Positions 16,769 through 23,462 are shown, numbered from the stretch's first letter. The stretch: DNA of 25,244 nucleotides from CAZFXZ01 sp964523165 (GCA_964523165.1 CAZFXZ010000009.1:1-25244); one strand, 5' to 3'. The notes: generated from the sequence alone by a model not told the origin. Made by a program: numbers and translations.

Positions 16769-16868
16769 NNNNNNNNNNNNNNNNNNNNNNNNNNNNNNNN
16801 NNNNNNNNNNNNNNNNNNNNNNNNNNNNNNNNNNNNNNNNNNNNNNNNNNNNNNNNNNNNNNNNNNNN
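16769..16868. other. Assembly gap (100 N)
   Basis: Exactly 100 unknown bases, a conventional scaffold-gap size, so the true distance is not known. It removes the middle of the tRNA-Leu gene. Confidence 0.99.
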
Positions 16869-16895
16869 CCAATTCCACCACCAAGGCCGGGTGTA

Positions 16896-18851
16896 TTAAC
16901 GAGACCAGATTCTTTTGGTTTTGAAATAGCGGCTGGCCATATCTGACAAACGATCGGCCGGCGTGAAGATCCTATCGACTTGCAAACCTTTGACATCCTC
17001 GTCGATCACATAAGGATAGGTTGGGTTAAAAAGAAAGATAGCCGGGACTTCGGACAACAAAACATTCTGTAGATTTTTGTATTCAGTTTCGCGGACACCT
17101 TGGTCAGTAGTTTGACGGGCTTTTTCGATCGCGGCATCGACTCGACGATCGGTAAAGATGGCTAGGTTCAAACCGGGATCGCTATTTTGTGAAGAATGCC
17201 AAAATGGAAATGGATCCGGATCACTACCAACCACCTCGCCATATAAAAAAGCTTGGTAGTCGCGATTTTTAATAACAGTCCGTCTGACATCATTGACACT
17301 GACCGCTTCGATGACGGTCCGCACGCCAATAGCTTGCCAATTTTCTTTGATAATTTCAGCGATGCCCAAACTTTCCGGCTCGTCGACAACGGTCAAAGTA
17401 ATAGTTAGCTCTTCGTTACCTTTTTGTCTAAAAAACTTTTGCTGACCCAATTCTTGCAAACGCTCTTCGTCGCTACGATCAACAAAACTTTCTCCTTGAG
17501 CTGCTTGTTCCGCCGCTCGAGCTTTGGCAATATATTCGGCACTATCAAGCTTGGCCCACTTAGCGCTGTCCAATAAACTATTGGCCTGATCAGTCGAAAA
17601 TTCATAGCCGGTTAGACTGGCGTCATAACCGACATAACCCGGTAAGATCGGCCCGTTAATAACAGTGCCCTGACCTCGCAAAACTGAGCGCACGATGCGT
17701 TGTCGATCAATAGCTTGGGCTAAAGCTTGGCGGACGGTTTTTTCTTTGAGTAAACCAGCAGCGTTTTGGTTGAAAAATACTGCGACATATTGAGGGAATT
17801 GCAACGATCGCAAACGATAGTCCTGATAACTGTCATCGTCGCCAAATAACTTATCGCGACTGTCCTTGGGTAAATAACTCAAAGCCAAGACGTGACGATT
17901 GGTCAAAGCTTGTTCGGCCAAAGAAAAGTCGGCGTAAATCTGAAAAGTTACTTCATCAATATACGGCTGGCCAACATAATAATCAGAAAACGATGACAGC
18001 GTTACGGAATGTACAGCTCCGGTTTTGTCTTTTTTTAAAGAAGAAAATTTATATGGGCCGGTCCCGATTGGCTTGAGGTTTAAAGGTGAAAGTCGGACGG
18101 CATCACTGGGAGTGTTTTGCCAAACATGCTTGGGTAAAATACCGACTGTCAAAGCATTCAAAAAGGCCGGGAAAGTTTCTTTGAGCGTAAAACGCACAGT
18201 CTTGTCGTCAATCTTTTCGGCTGTCACGCCGTCAAAACTAACTTTCAACGGCGAACCAATGTCACTGTCTTTAATCAAATCAAAAGTAAACAAAACATCT
18301 TCAACGCTAACCGGCATGCCGTCGTGCCAAAAAATATTATCGCGCAGGGTAAAAGTGTATTGTTTTTGATCTGGCGAAACTTCATAGCTACTAGCTAAAT
18401 CACCGACGATGCCAGACTGTGGAGTGTTTTTGACTAAACCACTAAAAATCAAACTACTAATGTCAGCATCCACGTCATTAGTTGAAGCAAACAAAGGGTT
18501 TAAAAATCTAACCGTACCAATCAAACCTTCGGAATACTGGCCACCAGTCGTCGGCACGGTCTGAGAAAAATTATTATAAATATTAAATATCAAGCCGACC
18601 AGACCAACGACCAAAGCAATCGCCGCTCCGATAAAAATCTTTTTTTCCCAGCCGGTCAAAACCCGAAAAATGTGGCGCAGTTGATCAAAACCCGGCAAGC
18701 GTTGATCCTTTTTTTGCAAACCCAAAACCAATTGTCGATCAAACTCGGCTTTTTGATGGTGTTCTATAAGTTGTTGATCGGCAGTAGTCTTGGGTAAACG
18801 TCGCCACCAGCGACGAAACCGACTACTACTATCGTTGTTATCTTCAGTCAC
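16896..18851 (-). CDS. Membrane-anchored peptide/solute-binding protein, SBP family 5 (OppA-like)
   Basis: The 651-residue protein belongs to the bacterial extracellular solute-binding family 5, which captures peptides or similar ligands for ABC importers. A polar N-terminal region of about 70 residues is followed by one membrane helix (about 72-93, IFIGAAIALVVGLVGLIF) instead of a lipobox, so it is anchored as a type II membrane protein. Family features are YSEGLIGTVRFLNPLFA, FTLRDNIFWHDGMPVSVEDV, FPAFLNALTVGILPKHVW, and a C-terminal half with VRQALAQAIDRQRIVRSVLR. The start is GTG at 18851. The stop lies nine bases from the tRNA-Leu gene. secG is upstream on the same strand. No permease or ATPase gene accompanies it in the window. 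Confidence 0.9.
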   Translation of the reverse strand: MTEDNNDSSSRFRRWWRRLPKTTADQQLIEHHQKAEFDRQLVLGLQKKDQRLPGFDQLRHIFRVLTGWEKKIFIGAAIALVVGLVGLIFNIYNNFSQTVPTTGGQYSEGLIGTVRFLNPLFASTNDVDADISSLIFSGLVKNTPQSGIVGDLASSYEVSPDQKQYTFTLRDNIFWHDGMPVSVEDVLFTFDLIKDSDIGSPLKVSFDGVTAEKIDDKTVRFTLKETFPAFLNALTVGILPKHVWQNTPSDAVRLSPLNLKPIGTGPYKFSSLKKDKTGAVHSVTLSSFSDYYVGQPYIDEVTFQIYADFSLAEQALTNRHVLALSYLPKDSRDKLFGDDDSYQDYRLRSLQFPQYVAVFFNQNAAGLLKEKTVRQALAQAIDRQRIVRSVLRGQGTVINGPILPGYVGYDASLTGYEFSTDQANSLLDSAKWAKLDSAEYIAKARAAEQAAQGESFVDRSDEERLQELGQQKFFRQKGNEELTITLTVVDEPESLGIAEIIKENWQAIGVRTVIEAVSVNDVRRTVIKNRDYQAFLYGEVVGSDPDPFPFWHSSQNSDPGLNLAIFTDRRVDAAIEKARQTTDQGVRETEYKNLQNVLLSEVPAIFLFNPTYPYVIDEDVKGLQVDRIFTPADRLSDMASRYFKTKRIWSR

Positions 18852-18904
18852 ACTATAATCGTGCTTGATAAGATAAAAATCTATCAGGCAACGTAAATAA
18901 AAAA

Positions 18905-19126
18905 CTAAACGGTCAAAATAGTATTAGCTAGAGCCAAGGCCAAAAAAGCTATGGCCAAAATAACAGTGACCCAAAAGAGGATCTTTTCACCACCACGCTT
19001 GGTCCGGTAAACAGAGCCCTGGCCACCAAAGATCGCGCCCATACTAGCTCCGCGATTTTGCAATAAAATCGCGACCACCAGAGCGGCGCCGATAATAAGT
19101 TGGATTATTGTTAGGATTTGATTCAT
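18905..19126 (-). CDS. secG: Protein-export membrane protein SecG
   Basis: SecG is the small auxiliary subunit of the SecYEG translocon. This 73-residue protein has the expected two membrane helices (about residues 4-22 and 49-70). Between them is the conserved cytoplasmic loop LLQNRGASMGAIFGGQGSVY, followed by RTKRGGEKIL, the classic SecG signature. Length is normal. It starts with ATG about 20 bases after the predicted transcription start, without a clear Shine-Dalgarno sequence. It is divergent from the DsbA-like gene and is followed by the OppA-like gene after 53 bases, so the two may share a transcript. Export capacity fits the many secreted proteins encoded nearby. Confidence 0.95.
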   Translation of the reverse strand: MNQILTIIQLIIGAALVVAILLQNRGASMGAIFGGQGSVYRTKRGGEKILFWVTVILAIAFLALALANTILTV

Positions 19127-19152
19127 ACCAGTTAGAAGAAAATAGTGCGTTT

Positions 19153-19182
19153 AGTCTACGCCATTGCGGCGTTCTTGTCAAC
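19153..19182 (-). promoter_or_regulatory. Promoter of secG, -35 box overlapping the divergent promoter
   Basis: On the minus strand TTGACA (19182-19177) is followed after 18 bases by TAGACT (19158-19153). The expected start is near 19146, leaving a leader of about 20 bases. The -35 box shares bases 19177-19180 with the -35 box of the plus-strand promoter. Confidence 0.62.
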
Positions 19183-19204
19183 TTGGGGTCAATTCTCGTA
19201 TACT
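19175..19204 (+). promoter_or_regulatory. Promoter of the DsbA-like gene, apparently leaderless
   Basis: TTGTCA (19175-19180), an 18-base spacer and TATACT (19199-19204). Seven bases after the -10 box is 19211, the A of the ATG chosen as start, so the mRNA is predicted to begin at its start codon. Confidence 0.6.
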
Positions 19205-19210
19205 ATGATC

Positions 19211-19900
19211 ATGTCCGATCAACATCTCTACTCTCTGCCTCGACCAAAGCCTTGGTATAAAAAATGGTGGGGCGTTTTTATTATCATTGTGCTAGCTATT
19301 GGCCTGATCTTTACTACGGCCGTGGTCTTGCAAGTTAGAAATGATTTAAAAAATTTGCCAAAAACCCAATCTGCTGACACGATCGATGTGGTCACGACCG
19401 ACGATCTGACCATCGGCCCACCAAATGCCCCAATCACCATTGTTGAATTTGGTGATTTCAACTGTCCTTATTGCCGGCAAAGCTTTCCGGTCATGAAACA
19501 ACTACTCAAAGAATATGCTGGCAAAATTCGTTTTATTTATCGTGACTTACCGATCTTAAGTCAAAGTAGTTTTGATTATGCTCTAGCTGTAGAATGCGCT
19601 CAAGATCAAGGCCAAGCTTTTGGCTGGGCTATGCACGACTTATTGTTTGTTAATCAAGGAGCTGTGCCTGAAGATTTTAGCACTATCTATAGTCAACAAC
19701 TAAGTTTGGATGCCGCTAAATTTTCGACTTGTTTTAATCAACGCCAATATCTAGATGAGATCCGAGCCGACATGATCGAGGGTCGTAAGGCCGGAGCTCT
19801 GGCCACACCAACATTTTTTATCAATGGCCACAAAGTTTCCGGCCATCAATCGATCGACAGTTGGCGCTCAGCCATCAATTATCTGCTGCAAAACAATTAA
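19211..19900 (+). CDS. Membrane-anchored DsbA-family thiol-disulfide oxidoreductase
   Basis: The frame is open from 19145, but the ATG at 19211 (MSDQHLYSLP) gives a normal N-terminus and fits the promoter; an ATG at 19205 is possible. The 229-residue product has a short cytoplasmic start, one membrane helix (about 20-40, WGVFIIIVLAIGLIFTTAVV) and a thioredoxin-fold domain outside. The active site is FNCPYCRQ with cysteines 85 and 88, and the cis-proline segment is GALATPTFFING near the C-terminus. A helical insertion with further cysteines (VECAQDQG, STCFNQ) is typical of this DsbA/DSBA-like group. It probably forms or isomerises disulfides in exported proteins. The gene ends tail to tail with the pilin array, sharing a TTAA, and so may serve the cysteine-rich P10 protein there. 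Confidence 0.9.
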   Translation: MSDQHLYSLPRPKPWYKKWWGVFIIIVLAIGLIFTTAVVLQVRNDLKNLPKTQSADTIDVVTTDDLTIGPPNAPITIVEFGDFNCPYCRQSFPVMKQLLKEYAGKIRFIYRDLPILSQSSFDYALAVECAQDQGQAFGWAMHDLLFVNQGAVPEDFSTIYSQQLSLDAAKFSTCFNQRQYLDEIRADMIEGRKAGALATPTFFINGHKVSGHQSIDSWRSAINYLLQNN

Positions 19901-20355
19901 CCGGTAATCGTGGAAGCTCGATAAAGTTGATCAATGACAAAAGACGACAGGGCGTAAGCAATAATGACGATAAACAAACCGATCACCGCATTGCGTATCC
20001 ACGACTTGGCTTCGTTGACTTGATCTTCGTTACCGCCAGCCGTCATCCAACGAAAACCGGCATAGACCATAATCACCAGCAAAATTATACCGATCAGCGA
20101 CAGGGCGATGCGAATACCATACGACACTGAAACAAATAACGATGTTGGCTCATCACCGGTATCTAAACCATAGCCGGTTTTTTTGACTGGTTGTAAACCG
20201 AGCTTCATGATATCCCAAGGATTTTCGGTGTTTTGTTGATCGTCCAGCCAAGGTAATTCTGAAGGATCGGTATCGGCGGCTTGGACGCTAGACATCGGCA
20301 GCAAGCTAACCAACAAACTGCCAGCGACAAATAGAAAAAAGATTTTTTTTAACAT
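19897..20355 (-). CDS. VirB2/TrbC-like pilin paralogue P1
   Basis: A 152-residue secreted small protein of the T4SS-pilin type. It has a signal peptide with a likely cut after SVQA (residue 26), an acidic exported segment of about 50 residues, a first membrane helix (about 80-102), the loop RWMTAGGNEDQVNEAK (about 102-117) and a second helix (about 120-142). It carries the GYG motif at 61-63. By analogy with VirB2 pilins, the two helices would pack in a filament with the loop on the lumen side. It is the last gene of the array, nine bases after P2. Its TAA stop is contained in a TTAA shared with the convergent DsbA-like gene. Confidence 0.82.
   Translation of the reverse strand: MLKKIFFLFVAGSLLVSLLPMSSVQAADTDPSELPWLDDQQNTENPWDIMKLGLQPVKKTGYGLDTGDEPTSLFVSVSYGIRIALSLIGIILLVIMVYAGFRWMTAGGNEDQVNEAKSWIRNAVIGLFIVIIAYALSSFVIDQLYRASTITG
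20021..20037 (-). repeat. Pilin-loop DNA repeat, copy 1 of 7
   Basis: TGATCTTCGTTACCGCC on the plus strand, encoding the NEDQ part of the loop in P1. Copies 2-7 read TGATCTTCATTACCACC at 20501, 20906, 21336, 21748, 22188 and 22642. This copy differs at two positions. Confidence 0.85.
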
Positions 20356-20364
20356 AGAGTTGTC

Positions 20365-20760
20365 TTAGGGGAAATTAGGATAATTGTCACTAGCCGCGCC
20401 ACCCAAACCTTCACCAATGAAATAAGTGATAGCCAAGGCAAACATGACGATAGCCAATCCGATAATGGCGTTGCGCAGCCATTTTTTGGCTTCACTGACC
20501 TGATCTTCATTACCACCAGCCGTCATCCAGCGAAAACCGGCGTATAAAATAATGACTAACAAGACGGTACCCAAAAACATGAAAAATGTCCGGATCAAGG
20601 TACCGATGACACTAAACAAAGTAAAAGGACTGGTTTGGTCAGAGTAGCCGGAGTCGGGTCCGACTTGTTGTAAATTTTCCAAAGGCGTTTGGGCATAAAC
20701 CGCACCGACAACTCCCAGTAAACTTACGACGATCAATAAAGCGATGATAATTTTTTTCAT
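20365..20760 (-). CDS. VirB2/TrbC-like pilin paralogue P2
   Basis: At 131 residues this is one of the shortest members. The signal peptide ends near AVYA (residue 23). A short exported segment of about 25 residues, with the SGYS motif at 37-40, precedes helix 1 (about 50-76). The loop RWMTAGGNEDQVSEAK (77-92) and helix 2 (about 97-116) follow, with a Gly-rich tail. The loop and flanks are nearly the same as in P1 and P3, so these three form a subgroup. It lies between P3 and P1 with gaps of nine bases each and has no clear Shine-Dalgarno sequence, so it probably depends on coupled translation. Function as a pilin subunit is inferred from fold and family. Confidence 0.82.
   Translation of the reverse strand: MKKIIIALLIVVSLLGVVGAVYAQTPLENLQQVGPDSGYSDQTSPFTLFSVIGTLIRTFFMFLGTVLLVIILYAGFRWMTAGGNEDQVSEAKKWLRNAIIGLAIVMFALAITYFIGEGLGGAASDNYPNFP
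20501..20517 (-). repeat. Pilin-loop DNA repeat, copy 2 of 7
   Basis: TGATCTTCATTACCACC on the plus strand inside P2, identical in copies 2 to 7. Confidence 0.85.
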
Positions 20761-20769
20761 AAAATAATT

Positions 20770-21201
20770 TTAATCAGAAGTATAAGGTCCGCCCAAAAAA
20801 GCGTTGGAGATCCAAAAAGTGACAAAAAAGGCGATGGCGTAAGCCAAAATGATCAAGGCTAAACCGATCAGGGCGTTGCGTAGCCAGGTCTTGGCTTCAC
20901 TAACCTGATCTTCATTACCACCGGCCGTCATCCAACGAAAACCGGCGTACATGATAATCAACAATAAAATAACACCAACAAAAGACAGGGCCGTCCGCAC
21001 GATGGTCGCAATATAATAAGCCGCGCCTTTTTGTTGATAGGTCGAAAAATCTCCATAACCACTAGACATCAGAAATTGATCCAAACCAATAGCGGCTTGA
21101 TCGTGTGGGTCATTTTCACCAATAGCTCCCACCATTACAGGTTGTAATAAAAACATCATCAGCCATAATCCTAAAAATATTTTTGACCAACTTTTTATCA
21201 T
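20770..21201 (-). CDS. VirB2/TrbC-like pilin paralogue P3
   Basis: The open frame reaches 21222, but the ATG at 21201 is preferred: it follows the P4 stop by one base (TAA-T-ATG) and yields a compact signal peptide starting MIKSWSKIFLG. The 143-residue product has a signal region to about residue 26, an exported segment with SGYG at 47-50, helix 1 (about 66-88), the loop RWMTAGGNEDQVSEAK (89-104) and helix 2 (about 107-128). It belongs to the P1-P3 subgroup with YAGFRWM before the loop. Gene spacing suggests termination-reinitiation of ribosomes from P4. The role as a pilin is inferred from family resemblance. Confidence 0.82.
   Translation of the reverse strand: MIKSWSKIFLGLWLMMFLLQPVMVGAIGENDPHDQAAIGLDQFLMSSGYGDFSTYQQKGAAYYIATIVRTALSFVGVILLLIIMYAGFRWMTAGGNEDQVSEAKTWLRNALIGLALIILAYAIAFFVTFWISNAFLGGPYTSD
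20906..20922 (-). repeat. Pilin-loop DNA repeat, copy 3 of 7
   Basis: TGATCTTCATTACCACC on the plus strand inside P3, 405 bases from copy 2. Confidence 0.85.
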
Positions 21202-21202
21202 A

Positions 21203-21634
21203 TTATAAAAAATAATTTTCACCCAAAGCTGAAGAAACGACCAGATTGTAAATAGTGTAAGTTATAATACCAGCAGCCATGAGTAAAACCAAACCAATAA
21301 TTGAATTTTTAATGATTTGTTTAGCCTTGGTGACTTGATCTTCATTACCACCGGCCGTCAACCACAAATATCCACCATACACCATAAAAATAAAAACGAC
21401 GATACCAGCCAAACTGACCAATAAGGCCACCACCTGACCAGACAATACAAAGATCAAAGATTGGGCGTTGCCATCAGCCGTCTGAGCATAACCGGCTTGT
21501 GAGCTAGTATCCTGAAATTTATCAATCGTGCCTTGATACAAATCATTAGCCGCCAAAACCGGACCGCCTAGCAACAAAAAACCGGCCGCGATAATAACAA
21601 AATATTTAAATATTTGGCGCGTCAACTTGTCCAT
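21203..21634 (-). CDS. VirB2/TrbC-like pilin paralogue P4, with its own Shine-Dalgarno site
   Basis: This 143-residue pilin-like protein starts at an ATG preceded by AAGGAG (plus strand 21641-21646) with a six-base spacer. That site lies inside the 3' end of P5, whose coding region overlaps P4 by 29 bases. The layout is a signal peptide cut near PVLA (residue 28), an exported segment with AGYA at 47-50, helix 1 (about 66-89), the loop LWLTAGGNEDQVTKAK (90-105) and helix 2 (about 109-133). The loop type (LWLT...TKAK) groups it with P5, P6 and P7. The independent ribosome site suggests that it can be translated more strongly than its neighbours. Confidence 0.83.
   Translation of the reverse strand: MDKLTRQIFKYFVIIAAGFLLLGGPVLAANDLYQGTIDKFQDTSSQAGYAQTADGNAQSLIFVLSGQVVALLVSLAGIVVFIFMVYGGYLWLTAGGNEDQVTKAKQIIKNSIIGLVLLMAAGIITYTIYNLVVSSALGENYFL
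21336..21352 (-). repeat. Pilin-loop DNA repeat, copy 4 of 7
   Basis: TGATCTTCATTACCACC on the plus strand inside P4, 430 bases from copy 3. Confidence 0.85.
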
Positions 21635-22049
21635 AGTTTGCTCCTTGAGTTAAAGCTGCGGTTAGTAATAAAGCGATGGCATAAGCGGCGATGACGATAA
21701 ATAAGCCAATCAAACCATTGCGCAACCAAGTTTTGGCTTTAGTGACTTGATCTTCATTACCACCGGCGGTCAACCACAAAAATCCGGCGTACAAAATTAT
21801 CAAAAATATCAACACACCCAAAACTCCCGCCAGACCATTAATTAATTTGCCAATAAAAACGTTTGCCCTAATCTCTCCGCCAAACCCAGCATTAGCGATA
21901 GCAGTATCTTTATTTTGTAATAAAGCACCATTGCCACCACCAAGATCATCATCGAAAAATTTCGCAGCATTAACTGATAAAACCGGAAATAAAAAGAGAG
22001 TAATAATAGATAGGGATAGAGCAATGTTTTGTTTAGCCTTATTAAGCAT
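21606..22049 (-). CDS. VirB2/TrbC-like pilin paralogue P5
   Basis: A 147-residue member. The signal peptide ends near SVNA (residue 28). The exported segment begins with an acidic, Gly-rich stretch (FFDDDLGGGNG, 31-41) and has AGFG at 54-57 in place of the usual GY. Helix 1 (about 69-91) leads to the loop LWLTAGGNEDQVTKAK (91-106) and helix 2 (about 109-132). It starts two bases after the P6 stop (TAA-TT-ATG), which implies coupled translation. Its last 29 bases overlap P4 and contain the P4 ribosome site. It may have arisen with P4, P6 and P7 by tandem duplication, as the shared loop type suggests. Confidence 0.82.
   Translation of the reverse strand: MLNKAKQNIALSLSIITLFLFPVLSVNAAKFFDDDLGGGNGALLQNKDTAIANAGFGGEIRANVFIGKLINGLAGVLGVLIFLIILYAGFLWLTAGGNEDQVTKAKTWLRNGLIGLFIVIAAYAIALLLTAALTQGANYGQVDAPNI
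21748..21764 (-). repeat. Pilin-loop DNA repeat, copy 5 of 7
   Basis: TGATCTTCATTACCACC on the plus strand inside P5, 412 bases from copy 4. Confidence 0.85.
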
Positions 22050-22051
22050 AA

Positions 22052-22501
22052 TTATTCTGATGGCACTCCAACACTAGCGTCATTAGCTAACAAAGAAAGG
22101 GTGATATAGTCAGTGACAATCGCCGCGGCAAAAACAATTACTAAACCAATAATGGCGTTGCGTAACAAGCTTTTGGCCTTAGTCACCTGATCTTCATTAC
22201 CACCAGCCGTCAGCCAGAGATAGGCGGCGTAGACAATAATCACGCCCAAGACCAAACCGACAAACGCCATGACGTACTGAATATAAGTGCCAATCAAAAC
22301 AAAAACTGAATACTCATCAGTCGTAGCGGCATCAAAGCCAACGCCATCTGGGCCAGAAAAATTATCTAGCCTGTCGACAATATTGTCGAGATTTTTTCCG
22401 GTTGATAGATTGTCACCAGCGGCCAAAACTGGGCCGGCCAAAAAACAAGTCGTTAGAACAACTAGAGTTATCAGACCTAGCTTAACAAATAATGTTTTCA
22501 T
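22052..22501 (-). CDS. VirB2/TrbC-like pilin paralogue P6
   Basis: The 149-residue protein has a signal peptide ending near PVLA (residue 27) and an exported segment of about 38 residues that is Asp/Asn-rich, with VGFD at 54-57. Helix 1 runs about 66-95, then the loop LWLTAGGNEDQVTKAK (95-110) and helix 2 (about 114-137). A single cysteine (residue 19) lies in the signal region but does not form a lipobox. It starts 13 bases after the P7 stop without a visible Shine-Dalgarno sequence and ends two bases before P5. Loop type places it with P4, P5 and P7. Pilin function is inferred. Confidence 0.82.
   Translation of the reverse strand: MKTLFVKLGLITLVVLTTCFLAGPVLAAGDNLSTGKNLDNIVDRLDNFSGPDGVGFDAATTDEYSVFVLIGTYIQYVMAFVGLVLGVIIVYAAYLWLTAGGNEDQVTKAKSLLRNAIIGLVIVFAAAIVTDYITLSLLANDASVGVPSE
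22188..22204 (-). repeat. Pilin-loop DNA repeat, copy 6 of 7
   Basis: TGATCTTCATTACCACC on the plus strand inside P6, 440 bases from copy 5. Confidence 0.85.
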
Positions 22502-22514
22502 GGCCAGAAACTTA

Positions 22515-22973
22515 TTAAGATTGACTGGAGGTCACCGTGCCAACAATGGCGTCGACGACATAAAAACTGATGGCGTACGAACCAAAAACGATAATCAAAC
22601 CGATAATGCCATTTTTTAAAATACCCTTGGCTTTGGTAATCTGATCTTCATTACCACCGGCCGTAAACCACAACCAACCGGCATAAACCGTCAAGACAAA
22701 AAAGACNNNNNNNNNNNNNNNNNNNNNNNNNNNNNNNNNNNNNNNNNNNNNNNNNNNNNNNNNNNNNNNNNNNNNNNNNNNNNNNNNNNNNNNNNNNNNN
22801 NNNNNNTCTCCCGTCGTTGGCAAAGTGCCATAAGCCGCCGTAGTCGTGTCTTTTAAGCCATAGGACGGGTCATATTTTTTGTCACCGGGCTGATCAGTCG
22901 TGCTAACGGCCCCGACCGCCATTGGAGCAAACAACAAAAAAGCCAAAACTAGGGTTGGAAAGATTTTTTTCAT
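22515..22973 (-). CDS. VirB2/TrbC-like pilin paralogue P7, interrupted by an assembly gap
   Basis: Both ends look like one pilin gene: a signal peptide (MKKIFPTLVLAFLLFAPMAV, cut near VGA) and a Thr-rich exported segment with PSYG on the right of the gap, and the end of helix 1, the loop WLWFTAGGNEDQITKAK and helix 2 on the left. The two parts happen to be in frame across 100 N, but the real length between them is unknown. The ATG at 22973 is chosen for its clean signal peptide; an ATG at 22997 is also possible. Because all seven copies share near-identical loop DNA, a collapse or chimaera of two pilin genes at the gap cannot be excluded. Loop type is closest to P4-P6, with Phe for Leu and Ile for Val. 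Confidence 0.68.
   Translation of the reverse strand: MKKIFPTLVLAFLLFAPMAVGAVSTTDQPGDKKYDPSYGLKDTTTAAYGTLPTTGXXXXXXXXXXXXXXXXXXXXXXXXXXXXXXXXXXVFFVLTVYAGWLWFTAGGNEDQITKAKGILKNGIIGLIIVFGSYAISFYVVDAIVGTVTSSQS
22642..22658 (-). repeat. Pilin-loop DNA repeat, copy 7 of 7
   Basis: TGATCTTCATTACCACC on the plus strand inside P7, 454 bases from copy 6 and about 50 bases from the second gap. Confidence 0.85.
22707..22806. other. Assembly gap (100 N)
   Basis: Exactly 100 unknown bases within pilin P7. The size is conventional, not measured. Confidence 0.99.
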
Positions 22974-23003
22974 AAAAATTGTTTTTTTGCTAAACATTCC
23001 TAG

Positions 23004-23023
23004 GGGGGATAAGTCTATCCCCC
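23004..23023 (-). terminator. GC-rich hairpin between pilins P8 and P7, possible partial terminator or mRNA stabiliser
   Basis: GGGGGATA (23004-23011) and TATCCCCC (23016-23023) form a perfect 8-bp stem with loop AGTC. It lies 20 bases after the P8 stop in the direction of transcription. No T run follows directly, so full termination is doubtful. Partial termination or protection of the P8 message end is more likely. Confidence 0.5.
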
Positions 23024-23043
23024 GGCGGAATATTTATCAAAGA

Positions 23044-23421
23044 CTAGTTGGAAGTCGCCTCGACTAGACTGCTGATAACGAAATTGGCGATAGCATAGGC
23101 TGAAACGATGATCGCCAAACCGATGATGCCAGCGGCAATTAGCTTCTTAGATTCACCGACCTTATCTTCGTTGCCCATGGCGGTCATCCATTTGAAACCA
23201 CCAACCAAGATAATGACAACAGCGATAATACCAAGCAAACCAAGAGCGACGTTGATAATGTTGGCAACCGTCACTCGCAAATCAGTACTTGTTAAACCGG
23301 TCGCCGTGGCGTAGCCGATACCAAACAAGTCCCCGCTTTGAGCGCTCGCGACCACTGGTACAACGACCAGCGTCAACAACCAAACCAAGCTCACAATTCC
23401 TAACGAAATTTTTTTACTCAT
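23044..23421 (-). CDS. VirB2/TrbC-like pilin P8, likely the major subunit
   Basis: The frame is open from a TTG at 23439, but the ATG at 23421 (MSKKISLGIV) follows a strong ribosome site, AAAGGGGGTGA, and is the clear start. The product has 125 residues and, after cutting at ASA (residue 28), a mature form of about 97 residues. It has a short exported part with IGYA at 35-38, helix 1 (about 52-76), the variant loop KWMTAMGNEDKVGESKK (77-93) and helix 2 (about 96-119). The loop differs from P1-P7 (AMGNEDK for AGGNEDQ). It has its own consensus promoter and a GC-rich hairpin behind it, an arrangement expected for an abundant structural subunit. Pilin identity is by family resemblance. Confidence 0.85.
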   Translation of the reverse strand: MSKKISLGIVSLVWLLTLVVVPVVASAQSGDLFGIGYATATGLTSTDLRVTVANIINVALGLLGIIAVVIILVGGFKWMTAMGNEDKVGESKKLIAAGIIGLAIIVSAYAIANFVISSLVEATSN

Positions 23422-23428
23422 AGTGTCA

Positions 23429-23437
23429 CCCCCTTTC
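23429..23437 (-). promoter_or_regulatory. Strong ribosome binding site of pilin P8
   Basis: The minus strand has AAAGGGGGTGA ending seven to eight bases before the ATG at 23421. It is the strongest Shine-Dalgarno sequence in the pilin array and decides the start codon. Confidence 0.75.
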
Positions 23438-23462
23438 AATTTTTTATTTTATTATTAAGCTT

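Larger units (their letters stand above)
16714..16887 (-). tRNA. tRNA-Leu, interrupted by an assembly gap
   Basis: To the right of the gap the minus strand begins GCCTTGGTGGTGGAATTGG (16887-16869), a typical tRNA-Leu acceptor and D-arm start. To the left it ends CTCCCCCAAGGCACCA (16729-16714), where CCAAGGC pairs with the 5' GCCTTGG and CCA is encoded. The anticodon is lost in the N run. The part between the gap and the T-loop does not fold correctly: the T-loop reads GGCGAGT instead of TTCGAGT and the 5' side of the T-stem is missing. An inverted repeat sits there instead. Type assignment rests on the D-arm sequence; the gap length of 100 is nominal. Confidence 0.72.

Noticed and set aside
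16691..16996. Short frames spanning the first N run
   Set aside because: They include unknown bases and fall on the tRNA-Leu gene; they are not coding evidence.
22112..22501. P6 considered as a lipoprotein because of a cysteine in the signal region
   Set aside because: The residues before the cysteine (LTT) do not form a lipobox, and a normal signal peptidase I site (PVLA) follows.
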